Source: an uncultured bacterium
GTDB lineage: Bacteria > Cyanobacteriota > Vampirovibrionia > Gastranaerophilales > Gastranaerophilaceae
Reading direction: 5' to 3'
Assembly (NCBI GenBank): GCA_902489575.1
Contig: CABUAQ010000021.1
Span: forward strand, 1-24,650
DNA: 24,650 nt
The stretch's first letter is position 1, and each line of letters starts with the position of its first letter. This document shows, one piece after another, positions 15,724-22,827 of the stretch. A program made the position numbers and the translations under genes. The notes under the pieces are model-generated. The model made no database searches and had not been told where the DNA came from. It was given only the letters and a program-made list of their open reading frames with translations.

Positions 15724-15891
15724 TTAATCTACATTTTCAGTATAGTTTACAATAGACACATTGGCAAGAAGATTTTTTACAACAAACTTTTGTTCAAGAA
15801 TTTTATTATTCAGCTTCAAAATTTCTGTGGCATATGATAATTCATCCGGAAATGTTAAATAACGCAAAAGGCATTGTTCGTGTAAATTCAT
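15724..15891 (-). CDS. Small 55-aa protein heading the diguanylate cyclase operon
   Basis: An ATG at 15889-15891 opens a 55-codon frame beginning MNLHEQCLLRYLTF and ending in a TAA at 15724-15726, 16 bp before the GGDEF start. The peptide is soluble: amphipathic, with a predicted helix 'SYATEILKLNNKILEQKFVV', and no signal peptide or membrane segment. Two purine runs precede the ATG (AGAGGA, then GAAGAG very close), giving an adequate SD. Codon use looks like that of the neighbours. I do not recognise the family. Because it is co-directional and tightly linked to the cyclase, it may be a partner or regulator of it. That is inference. Confidence 0.65.
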   Translation of the reverse strand: MNLHEQCLLRYLTFPDELSYATEILKLNNKILEQKFVVKNLLANVSIVNYTENVD

Positions 15892-16013
15892 TCTCTTCAA
15901 ATTCCTCTAAGGGTGATAACTCACTTATTATCCCAAATTCTTAAGAAAATTAAATCAACCTTTCATAGAATTTGAACGATTATTTCTAATACAATCATAT
16001 GATTATATAAATT

Positions 16014-16826
16014 TTAAATTTTTAATAATGGCATATCCTCCGCCAATTTAATTTCAAACGAAGAACTTGCGGGAAGTTCCAACTCTTTTCCTCGTTGGAA
16101 AATACAAACAACAGGAGCAACAAGCAAATCTGCGAATTGTAAAACTGCACCTCCCAGGTAATAAAAAGGTCGAAGCGGAGTTGTTACCGATTCACAACGA
16201 TACTCACAAGGGTCTTTATAAATTTTATCAATGGTCACAGTACCCTCATCTGCAACATCTGCAAGATTTGCAAGATAAATAGGAACGCCTGCCAGAACTC
16301 CGCCAACAACAGGTTTATTTCCAATTTTAGAAATATAAGCTTTAGTTTTATATGTTACATTATCAACTTTAACCTTATAAATTTCCAATTTTAAAGTCGC
16401 ACTGCGACCGGCAAGACGTGGAGGCTTATTTTCGATTATTTCACCTGTAAAAACAACGTGCGAAACTTTATCTTCCGGGAATATTTTCGCGTCAGTATCA
16501 AACTCAATTCTTGCTCCTGTAGGGCTGTCAGAACTCATTGGCTGAAGCGATTTCACATAGAATTTACTACCTTTTGATATCGTTATTGAATCAAACTCTA
16601 ACTCTTCAAACTGATTTTTTTTAATCCGGTTATTTGAATTATTAAATTCTGTTCTAAAACTTCTATCAATCTCTAATATTTGACTATTTGGAACTGTTGT
16701 TGTCAAAAATCGTTCCTCTTTAAATTCCCCAGATTCAACATTAACAGGTTTGTCCTTTTCTACAGCCAATACAAAATTTTGACACAACAAAACACAAAAT
16801 AATACTATGATTATTCTAATCACCAT
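16014..16826 (-). CDS. Exported protein of unknown function
   Basis: The 270-aa product has a clear N-terminal Sec signal peptide, MVIRIIIVLFCVLLCQNFVLA, with likely cleavage near residue 21, so it acts outside the cytoplasmic membrane. The mature part is predicted mostly beta-strand, e.g. 'GARIEFDTDAKIFPEDKVSH' and 'SATLKLEIYKVKVDNVTYKT', then a small glycine/alanine-rich patch 'GGVLAGVPIYLANLAD', two Cys (DPCEYRCES) that could form a disulfide, and a closing 'PASSSFEIKLAEDMPLL'. The 'G[AT]xIxFDxDxxIxPxDxV' style recalls envelope beta-barrel-rim or pilotin-like domains, but I cannot name a family. It has its own SD (AAGGAG, about 11 bp before the ATG). It lies between the ctpA terminator and the 55-aa gene, on the same strand as both. 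Confidence 0.8.
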   Translation of the reverse strand: MVIRIIIVLFCVLLCQNFVLAVEKDKPVNVESGEFKEERFLTTTVPNSQILEIDRSFRTEFNNSNNRIKKNQFEELEFDSITISKGSKFYVKSLQPMSSDSPTGARIEFDTDAKIFPEDKVSHVVFTGEIIENKPPRLAGRSATLKLEIYKVKVDNVTYKTKAYISKIGNKPVVGGVLAGVPIYLANLADVADEGTVTIDKIYKDPCEYRCESVTTPLRPFYYLGGAVLQFADLLVAPVVCIFQRGKELELPASSSFEIKLAEDMPLLKI

Positions 16827-16981
16827 ATTCTCTCTAACTCCTTATAAAAATGGGGTATTCTATACTTATAATCTTATGGGTAAGTTCCCTATCTTATGTA
16901 ATTACGATACCTGAAAGAGACTCCAAAATAATCATTTAAAAAGAGGATTGCCTTTAAAATTTCAAAACAGCAGCAAAATCA

Positions 16982-17024
16982 AAAAGTGAATGACGGACAA
17001 ATAATTTGTCCGTCATTCACTTTT
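16982..17024 (-). terminator. Terminator after ctpA
   Basis: A 21-bp perfect inverted repeat (AAAAGTGAATGACGGACAAAT and its complement) folds around a single central base. On the minus strand, the direction of ctpA, the stem ends in a TTTTT run. It begins 12 bp after the ctpA stop and separates it from the exported-protein gene. Confidence 0.9.
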
Positions 17025-17035
17025 CTTTATTATTG

Positions 17036-18256
17036 TTATTTTTTTACTACAAACGTTCCGTTTGACAACTCTTGTGCAACTTCAATCGCCTTCTTCAACT
17101 GAACATCGTTTTTATTTTTAACATCTTCTTCTGTCAATTCAACAACAATATCAGGAGCAATACCCTTCTTATGTATATCTGTACCATTTGGGGTTAAGTA
17201 TTTTTGAATAGTAATATTTATACCTGCCTGATTTGGAAGTTTATTAATTTCTTGTACCAACCCCTTACCAAAAGACTGCGTTCCAACAATAACACCTCTT
17301 TTATTATCTTTTATGGCACCTGAAAAAATTTCACTGGCAGATGCAGATCCTTTATTAACAAGTACAACAACAGGTTTTGTAGTAAGAACTCCGCGAGAAG
17401 CCTTCTGGGTTTCTTTATAACCATCGCGGTCTACAGTACTAACAATAGCTCCGCCATTTAAAAACATATCAGATATGTAAATAGCATTGCTTAACAATCC
17501 GCCGGGATTAGAACGTAAATCCAAAATTATTGCTTTTTTGTCAGATGCATTTGTCAAAATATCCGCTACCTCTTTTGAAGCATTTCTGCTGATAAATGAG
17601 CTTAATCTTATATATTCAATATCTTTTGGCATCTTTATATTATCAGGAAGCTTCTGAGATACGGATTTAACTTCTATTTCAGCACGGGTAATTGTATAAC
17701 TTTTCGGTTCCGCATTTTGACGCTTAACAACCAGAGTTACTGTAGTACCTTCTTCCCCGCGGATTTGCTCTGCAGCTTTGTCTACTGTAATACCTTTTGT
17801 ACTTTTACCGTCAATTGATAAAATTTCATCATCCGCAAGAAGCCCAGCTTTAGCTGCCGGTGTATCCTCAATTGGCGCAATTACCATCAATTTTCCGTCT
17901 TTTACCCCGATTTGAATACCTATCCCTTTTAATGAGCCTTTAATTGATCCTGTTTCTTCTGCAAAATCTTTCGGATTCAAAAACTTTGTGTACGGATCAT
18001 TCAAACTGGCAATCATAGTATCAATCGCAACGTAAGCATCCTCATCCGTACGTATAACATTATCATACTTATGCCGCCATTTGCCCCAATCCTGTTCATT
18101 ATTTGTTTGATCAACATATTTTGAATTGATCAACCGCCAAACATTATCATAAAGTTCCGCAGGAGTTGAAGCTTGAACATTTGAACGGATAACCCATCCA
18201 AACATTATAATAAACAATCCTAGAAATATAATACTTTTTTTCATAAGTTTTCTCAT
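17036..18256 (-). CDS. ctpA: Carboxy-terminal processing protease (S41 family, PDZ)
   Basis: This is an envelope serine protease that trims or degrades proteins from their C-termini. The 406-aa protein has an N-terminal hydrophobic signal or anchor ('SIIFLGLFIIMFGWVI', about 8-23), an N-terminal helical region with 'YDNVWRLINSKYVD', a PDZ domain (about 95-180: 'GSLKGIGIQIGVKDG' to 'GTTVTLVVKR'), and the S41 catalytic core. The Ser-Lys dyad sits in 'GSASASEIF' (S306) and 'SFGKGLVQ' (K331), with the conserved Q335. 'ILDLRSNPGGLL' is also typical. The start has a GGAGGT SD about 10 bp upstream, and a promoter maps to 18350-18377. Exact paralogue (CtpA, CtpB or Prc) cannot be resolved. Length and single PDZ fit CtpA-like enzymes. 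Confidence 0.95.
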   Translation of the reverse strand: MRKLMKKSIIFLGLFIIMFGWVIRSNVQASTPAELYDNVWRLINSKYVDQTNNEQDWGKWRHKYDNVIRTDEDAYVAIDTMIASLNDPYTKFLNPKDFAEETGSIKGSLKGIGIQIGVKDGKLMVIAPIEDTPAAKAGLLADDEILSIDGKSTKGITVDKAAEQIRGEEGTTVTLVVKRQNAEPKSYTITRAEIEVKSVSQKLPDNIKMPKDIEYIRLSSFISRNASKEVADILTNASDKKAIILDLRSNPGGLLSNAIYISDMFLNGGAIVSTVDRDGYKETQKASRGVLTTKPVVVLVNKGSASASEIFSGAIKDNKRGVIVGTQSFGKGLVQEINKLPNQAGINITIQKYLTPNGTDIHKKGIAPDIVVELTEEDVKNKNDVQLKKAIEVAQELSNGTFVVKK

Positions 18257-18349
18257 TTTTATCTACACCTCCAATAATCCCTTCCTTTTGTGTAAGACGG
18301 AAATTTCTAAAAAAAGTTTCCAACCTTGCGAGATTATTTATGAGCATAT

Positions 18350-18377
18350 ATTATCACATACAGGGAAAAATGTGAAA
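18350..18377 (-). promoter_or_regulatory. ctpA promoter with extended -10 and an inverted repeat
   Basis: On the minus strand TTTCAC, a 16-bp spacer, then GATAAT, preceded by TGT, so an extended -10 (TGTGATAAT). The segment also contains TCACAT and ATGTGA separated by 10 bp, a perfect 6-bp inverted pair spanning the -35 to -10 interval, which could be an operator. The predicted leader is about 85-90 nt. Confidence 0.5.
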
Positions 18378-18412
18378 TCTTATATTCCACATTCATTTGA
18401 ATATTTTATAAA

Positions 18413-19030
18413 TTAATCTTTATTAAACTGTAAAAGTTTTAACCCTAATGCTTTTGACTTAGCTTTAACATCCGGCAGTTCATAACACTTGATACATCTT
18501 GCTTCATAAGTTTCGTCTCCGCCAATCATAATAAGCGGCGAATTTTTATCCGCAGGACGACCGTCAATTAAACGCTGGGTTCTTGTTGCATGCTCGCACC
18601 CACACTTCATACAAACAGCATGGAGCTTATCGACTTTTGTTGCAATACACATTAAATCAGGCATAGAACCAAACGGCTCTGCTTTAAAATCAAGCTCCAA
18701 CCCCGTTCCAATAACCTTTTTACCTTCATTCATAAGTTGGGTGACAACTTTTGTAATATTTGAATCAAAAAACTGTAATTCATCAATTGCAACAACTTCC
18801 GCATCTTTAACAAAACTCAGGATTTGAATTGAATGTTTAACCTTTACCGCATCAAGCCAAAGACCGTTACGCGATTCAATATAATCACCCTTTGCCCTTG
18901 TATCAACATCCGGCGAAATAACTTTGACTTTCTTCTTGGCAATAATACAACGCCTTATTCTTCTCAATAGCTCTTCTGTTTTTCCACAGCTCATTGGACC
19001 CGTAATTAACTCGAAACTGTATCCGTCCAT
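18413..19030 (-). CDS. tdk: Thymidine kinase (type II)
   Basis: Tdk phosphorylates thymidine to dTMP in nucleoside salvage. The 205-aa protein shows Walker A 'GPMSCGKTEELLRR' (11-24), the Walker B-like 'VVAIDELQFFD' with the catalytic Glu, the lasso region 'CEHATRTQRLIDG', and a zinc site formed by C-x-x-C in 'CMKCG' and 'CIKC'. Length fits the small type II enzymes of bacteria. The start codon lies behind an AAAAGGGAC purine run. It follows the TrmB-type regulator by 90 bp on the same strand and is followed by ctpA after a 156-bp gap that holds ctpA's own promoter. No terminator is visible at its 3' end. Confidence 0.96.
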   Translation of the reverse strand: MDGYSFELITGPMSCGKTEELLRRIRRCIIAKKKVKVISPDVDTRAKGDYIESRNGLWLDAVKVKHSIQILSFVKDAEVVAIDELQFFDSNITKVVTQLMNEGKKVIGTGLELDFKAEPFGSMPDLMCIATKVDKLHAVCMKCGCEHATRTQRLIDGRPADKNSPLIMIGGDETYEARCIKCYELPDVKAKSKALGLKLLQFNKD

Positions 19031-19120
19031 AGTCCCTTTTTACTTCTCCCAAAATACATGTTCAAACTACAACAATTATAAATCTTAAATCTGATTTTTA
19101 AAAGTAAAAATTTGTAAATG

Positions 19121-19921
19121 TTAATGGATATTATAACTGTTTTTCTTATCAGAAACCTTGTCTTTAAGTTTTCGAAAACCCGCACCATAGAAATATCTCA
19201 ACTGTTCGGGAAAATGTTTATAAATATCCAAAAAATACATATTATGTACAATTAATTCTTTTAATAAATAAGCAATATCATTATTCTTTGTCCAAACAAC
19301 CTGCTGTTCAATCCGCCCAAATACCGATTCTACATTGTCAGACAGCAAATAAATCAAGCGGCTTCCGGTACTATATTCAATTTCTTTACCTCCATCATGC
19401 TCATAAACAAGACCAAATACAGATTTAAAATTATCGTATCCTACAATTTTTATATCAACACCTCTATCATAAGCATCCGATAACGATGATTCCAGTAACT
19501 TGAAATCCCCTGACCAAACCTCTAAGTATATAGAATCTCTGGTATTTTTTATAACTTCAAGTAACTTCTTGATAATATTGTCATACCCGCTGATTGTATG
19601 TACTGGTTCATTATAATCCTGCTTAACATCAGGAAGTTTTTTTTCAAGATAATCTACCGTTGAATTTATTCTTCTTCTAAATCTTTGAGTAAGTTCCCTG
19701 GGTGCTATAGGGCAGTATTTTTGAGGTTTTTCATTTGTGGAATAAACAACTTTTTCTACAACCAGAGATTTTAACGCATCGTAAGCCCGTGATTGCGGGA
19801 TATCAGCATTTTGAGATACCTCATAGCCTGTTGCAGGATACTTTTTTAACAAAGCAATGTAAACTCTCGCCTCATATGAATTAAGTCCCAATTCCTTCAG
19901 TTTATCAACAATATCATCCAT
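19121..19921 (-). CDS. TrmB-family transcriptional regulator
   Basis: The protein (266 aa from the preferred start) has the TrmB layout. An N-terminal winged helix (about 1-75) reads 'KLKELGLNSYEARVYIALL' followed by 'SQNADIPQSRAYDALKSL'. A coiled linker comes next, then the C-terminal ligand-binding part with 'SIYLEVWSGDFKLLESSLSD' and 'GVDIKIVGYD', the phospholipase-D-like fold of TrmB. TrmB proteins control sugar transport and central metabolism and are best known from archaea, with scattered bacterial members. The frame is open further to a TTG at 19957, but that adds 12 atypical residues. The ATG at 19919-19921 places 'DKLKELGLN' at the usual distance from the N-terminus. No SD is visible for either. 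The gene is divergent from the 20129 ORF, and a dyad lies between them. No sugar transporter is adjacent. Confidence 0.86.
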   Translation of the reverse strand: MDDIVDKLKELGLNSYEARVYIALLKKYPATGYEVSQNADIPQSRAYDALKSLVVEKVVYSTNEKPQKYCPIAPRELTQRFRRRINSTVDYLEKKLPDVKQDYNEPVHTISGYDNIIKKLLEVIKNTRDSIYLEVWSGDFKLLESSLSDAYDRGVDIKIVGYDNFKSVFGLVYEHDGGKEIEYSTGSRLIYLLSDNVESVFGRIEQQVVWTKNNDIAYLLKELIVHNMYFLDIYKHFPEQLRYFYGAGFRKLKDKVSDKKNSYNIH

Positions 19922-20001
19922 AACAAGAATTCTAACAGATATTTCTTTACCATGCAATCAGAGCTAAAATATAAACTTTTGTAACAAGGGCAAAAACCAC
20001 G

Positions 20002-20030
20002 TATAACAAGCTCTACAAACGATTGTTATA
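20002..20030. promoter_or_regulatory. Perfect 8-bp dyad, candidate operator for the TrmB-type protein
   Basis: TATAACAA (20002-20009) and TTGTTATA (20023-20030) form a perfect inverted repeat with a 13-bp spacer, so half-site centres are 21 bp apart. Further copies of the TAACAA half-site lie at 19982-19987 (in TTGTAACAA) and 19921-19926 at the start codon. Placement 80-110 bp before the TrmB-type gene suggests autoregulation, which is inferred only. Confidence 0.45.
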
Positions 20031-20128
20031 AAAATTTTATAAATAAAACTAAAGTTACACAGAAAAAAAGCCGATAACACGAATAGCGAAAGTAGAACTG
20101 TATATTTGCGTGTAGAAAGGACATCAAA

Positions 20129-20182
20129 ATGTTTATTTACAGCACCAGAGGTAAACCTTTCAATCTGTGCGACGGAGTTTAG
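20129..20182 (+). CDS. 17-aa small ORF with strong ribosome binding site
   Basis: ATG at 20129 opens 17 codons (MFIYSTRGKPFNLCDGV) and ends with TAG at 20180-20182. An excellent SD, AGAAAGGA (20114-20121), lies 7 bp before the ATG, and TATATT (20101-20106) could be a -10 box. Base composition of the ORF is less AT-rich than the intergenic DNA around it. The peptide resembles no family I know. It could be an expressed micropeptide, a leader peptide for the gene at 20348, or part of a structured RNA (see next entry). The SD is the main support. Confidence 0.4.
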   Translation: MFIYSTRGKPFNLCDGV

Positions 20183-20229
20183 TTAACATAACTTAACAAT
20201 CTAAAACCCACGTCATATCTGAGTTTTAG
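20142..20229 (+). other. Structured leader RNA candidate upstream of the 807-aa protein gene
   Basis: Several inverted repeats lie in series. GCAC-C-AGA (20142-20149) pairs with TCTGTGC (20164-20170), with one bulged C. GTTAA (20182-20186) pairs with TTAAC (20193-20197). CTAAAAC (20201-20207) pairs with GTTTTAG (20223-20229) across 15 nt, but CTAAA (20201-20205) can pair instead with TTTAG (20178-20182), which holds the stop codon of the small ORF. The two pairings exclude each other. No U-run follows, so this is not a classical attenuator. It lies in the 426-bp gap 19922-20347, whose remaining part (20230-20347) shows only AT-rich promoter-like sequence. Confidence 0.35.
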
Positions 20230-20347
20230 GTATGGAGTATATATAAAATAAATATTTCTTGTAAATTTTGTATATCAAAAAAACGTTTATTAAATCATAG
20301 TGAGATAAAATACAAGTTTTCTATAAGAAAAGAAAGGATAGAAGAAA

Positions 20348-22771
20348 ATGACAGAATTCAGTGTGAATGTGAGAGGAATTACGCTAACAAGCGCAGAAGA
20401 AGTGCAAGCCGCTTTAAAGGCGGGAAAAATTACAGAGACTGAAGCAAAATCATATGCTCCGTTATTTGAGAAAAAAGCACCTGATACAGCTGTAGGAACA
20501 ACTGTTGAAAAAGGAACGGAAGGAACCGAAGCAGATCGTACAGACCGCAGGGAAGCAAATGAAAGAGCAAATGCAGAAATGGCAGAACTTAAAAAGCTGG
20601 CAGAAGGTACATATTTACTTCCGGAAATAGTTATTAGTGCCGAAAGAAAGAATCCGACAACAACCCCGGTAACAACAACTACTACAACTACTACTCCGGA
20701 ATCCGAAGATGACAAGCCAAAAGTTGCAACAACAGGCGCAATGGAGTTAAAGGCTGATCATGAACCAAATGTAAAAGTTAACACTCAAATTGCACAGCAA
20801 GAACAAATTGAAGATCAAAGACAATATACAAACAAAGATAGAGTTAAAGAAGAATTTGGCAGCAATTTAACAGACGAACAATGGGAAGCATTAGAAAGTC
20901 GATATGAAGCTGCGGAAAAAGAATTAAAAGCAGCAAGAAAAGCTAATAAAAAAGTAAAAAATGACGGTGACAACCAAAAATTTGGAGAAGAAAAAGCTGC
21001 AGCAATAGAAAAACAAAATGCAGCTCAAGCCAAGTTTTTAGAAATAAAAGAAGAATACGAAAGAGAAAAAGCTCTTCGTAATATTTCTAAAGGCAAAGGC
21101 TCACGTGGAATTAGAAAAGCTGCAGAACGTAACGTTAAAAACATGGAAAATGTTTTAAATACTCAACACGTATTCTTATCCAAAGATGAGGAAGAAGCTG
21201 CAATAAAAGCAAATCCTGAATTAAAAGGTAAAACCGAAGTTCTTAAAAATAAAGACATAAATAATCTTGTAACAATTGCATCTTATGCAGATTACAAAAT
21301 CAAACAAGCTGAAAAAACAGGTGATCCTGAAGCAATCCAAAATGCAAAAGATAAATACGAAGAATACACAAAAATCTTTGCAAGGAAAGAAGACGGCTCA
21401 ATTGACTACGGTAAAGTAGATACACGTGCAGCTCAAAATGCATTGGTTGACCTGTCAGGTTTTGATGAAAGATTCAACGCAGATGAAGTTGAACAAATGT
21501 CTAAAATGTACGGAACATCTAAATCCAGCATAAGAAGTACTGTGAAAAAATTTGGCTTCGGCACAGAAAGTCTTGTAGGACAAAGATTTAAAGCCGCAGG
21601 TATTACCGCAGCAGCTACAGCATTAGGTTCATTACTATCTATCGGTAAAACTCACAGCCACAAAACAGCTGAAGCATCAGCTACAGCACAAGGAGAAACC
21701 GTACAGGGTGAAATCAGCTGGATTGCATCTAACGGTGAAGAATTCTACAAATACTATGAAGCAAAAGGTGGCGATGCTGCTGTTAGCGTAGTTGCAGATG
21801 CTTGTGCAAAAGTTCCTTTAATCGGTCAACTCGCAGGACCGGCATTAGCTGGGGTTACCGCATTTTTATTAGCTAAACCCGCAACAGAAGATGCATTTAA
21901 CGGAGCAACTATTGAAGCCGTATTAGAAGACCTTAACAATGTTAAAGGTAAAGACAATAAAGCTATCGTAGCACAAATTCAAACAATGGAAATCACAGGT
22001 GACCCGAGTAAAGATGCAAAAATTAAAGCTTCTGTATTAAAAGCTGCACTTGGCGAAAATACAACAAAAGCTAACACTGAAGAGCTGCTTGCAGCATATG
22101 AATACTTGAAAGATACAAAAGGAGCCATTGGTGTAATTGAAGATGAGTTGGATACAAGACCAAAACCGACAGAACAAACTACAACTCCTGCTCCAGTTCC
22201 TGAAAAATTCTACACAGATTATCAGACTAAAGAAACTGTAACACATGATGTATCTGTACCTGTAGTTCCGGGTAAATCAGGTTCAACAATTCCGGTTGGT
22301 CAAGCATATACCTTTGTTGATCCGGAAGGTAATGAACACAACTTCAACGATGTTGTACCAAGTATAGCTCGACGAAATCAAAACAAAGTATACCTGGCAT
22401 TTGATAAACAGCTTAATACGAATATCAGATATGAAACCGTAAATGGAAAACGCCATTTTATCTATCCAAAAACAATTGATTTAGGCAATGGCTGGGTTGT
22501 AAACCTAAAAAGTGATGACCCTAAAGAAATTTATGACTACATTAATGGTACGAAAATGGGTAACGTAAAAAGTAAACAAAGAAATGTCGGTAAAGGTTCT
22601 GTAAGCTCAACAACCTCAGAAGGCTGGGCTGGTACAAAAACCAATAAAGAAGGAACAGAAAATATTGGCGGCGAAGGTGATGATTACAGAGCTAAAACAC
22701 AACAAGAAGTAGCGGACCATTACAAAGATCATAAAAGAGTTGATAACAAAATTCCTAAAAAAGAACAATAA
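20348..22771 (+). CDS. 807-aa coiled-coil protein of unknown function
   Basis: No family is recognised. The N-terminus (MTEFSVNVRGITLTSAEEVQ) has no signal peptide. Residues about 85-125 contain 'LLPEIVISAERKN' and then a Thr/Pro run with eight consecutive Thr, a likely flexible linker. Residues about 150-330 are rich in Ala, Lys and Glu and predicted coiled coil. Residues about 420-440 ('FKAAGITAAATALGSLLSIG') and 485-515 ('VPLIGQLAGPALAGVTAFLL') are glycine/alanine-rich hydrophobic segments that could insert into or lie on a membrane. The C-terminal third has a second Thr/Pro linker (about 615-625) and a beta-rich domain with 'TFVDPEGNEHNFNDVVPS' and 'TIDLGNGWVVNL'. SD AAAGGA lies about 10 bp before the ATG. 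It stands alone, ended by a strong terminator. Possibly a surface or exported structural protein, low certainty. Confidence 0.85.
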   Translation: MTEFSVNVRGITLTSAEEVQAALKAGKITETEAKSYAPLFEKKAPDTAVGTTVEKGTEGTEADRTDRREANERANAEMAELKKLAEGTYLLPEIVISAERKNPTTTPVTTTTTTTTPESEDDKPKVATTGAMELKADHEPNVKVNTQIAQQEQIEDQRQYTNKDRVKEEFGSNLTDEQWEALESRYEAAEKELKAARKANKKVKNDGDNQKFGEEKAAAIEKQNAAQAKFLEIKEEYEREKALRNISKGKGSRGIRKAAERNVKNMENVLNTQHVFLSKDEEEAAIKANPELKGKTEVLKNKDINNLVTIASYADYKIKQAEKTGDPEAIQNAKDKYEEYTKIFARKEDGSIDYGKVDTRAAQNALVDLSGFDERFNADEVEQMSKMYGTSKSSIRSTVKKFGFGTESLVGQRFKAAGITAAATALGSLLSIGKTHSHKTAEASATAQGETVQGEISWIASNGEEFYKYYEAKGGDAAVSVVADACAKVPLIGQLAGPALAGVTAFLLAKPATEDAFNGATIEAVLEDLNNVKGKDNKAIVAQIQTMEITGDPSKDAKIKASVLKAALGENTTKANTEELLAAYEYLKDTKGAIGVIEDELDTRPKPTEQTTTPAPVPEKFYTDYQTKETVTHDVSVPVVPGKSGSTIPVGQAYTFVDPEGNEHNFNDVVPSIARRNQNKVYLAFDKQLNTNIRYETVNGKRHFIYPKTIDLGNGWVVNLKSDDPKEIYDYINGTKMGNVKSKQRNVGKGSVSSTTSEGWAGTKTNKEGTENIGGEGDDYRAKTQQEVADHYKDHKRVDNKIPKKEQ

Positions 22772-22792
22772 TAAATTATCAACAAATAGATT

Positions 22793-22823
22793 AAACACTC
22801 CTGAATTAAATTCAGGAGTGTTT
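22793..22823 (+). terminator. Terminator after the 807-aa protein gene (perhaps shared with ispE)
   Basis: A 14-bp perfect stem, AAACACTCCTGAAT / ATTCAGGAGTGTTT, with a TAA loop is followed by TGTTTTA. It sits between the convergent 807-aa gene (stop 22771) and ispE (stop 22828). The T-rich tail favours the plus strand; on the minus strand the tail is poorer. Confidence 0.85.
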
Positions 22824-22827
22824 TGTT

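Noticed and set aside
15544..15837. 97-codon plus-strand frame over the GGDEF gene 5' end and the 55-aa gene
   Set aside because: Low-complexity Ile/Phe/Lys-rich translation antisense to better-supported minus-strand genes.
16067..16282. 71-codon plus-strand frame in the exported-protein gene
   Set aside because: Antisense shadow with no SD or recognisable features.
19922..19957. TTG at 19957 as start of the TrmB-type regulator
   Set aside because: It would add 12 residues before the conserved winged-helix start; the ATG at 19921 fits the family length better, although neither has an SD.
20636..20700. Threonine-codon run (ACA/ACT repeats) as a microsatellite or phase-variation tract
   Set aside because: Codons alternate between ACA, ACT and ACC, so it is not a pure repeat. 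A Thr-rich linker explains it, and slippage in units of three would keep the frame anyway.
20290..20715. 141-codon minus-strand frame opposite the 807-aa protein N-terminus
   Set aside because: Val/Ser-rich translation created by the complement of the Thr/Ala/Glu-rich codons; shadow only.
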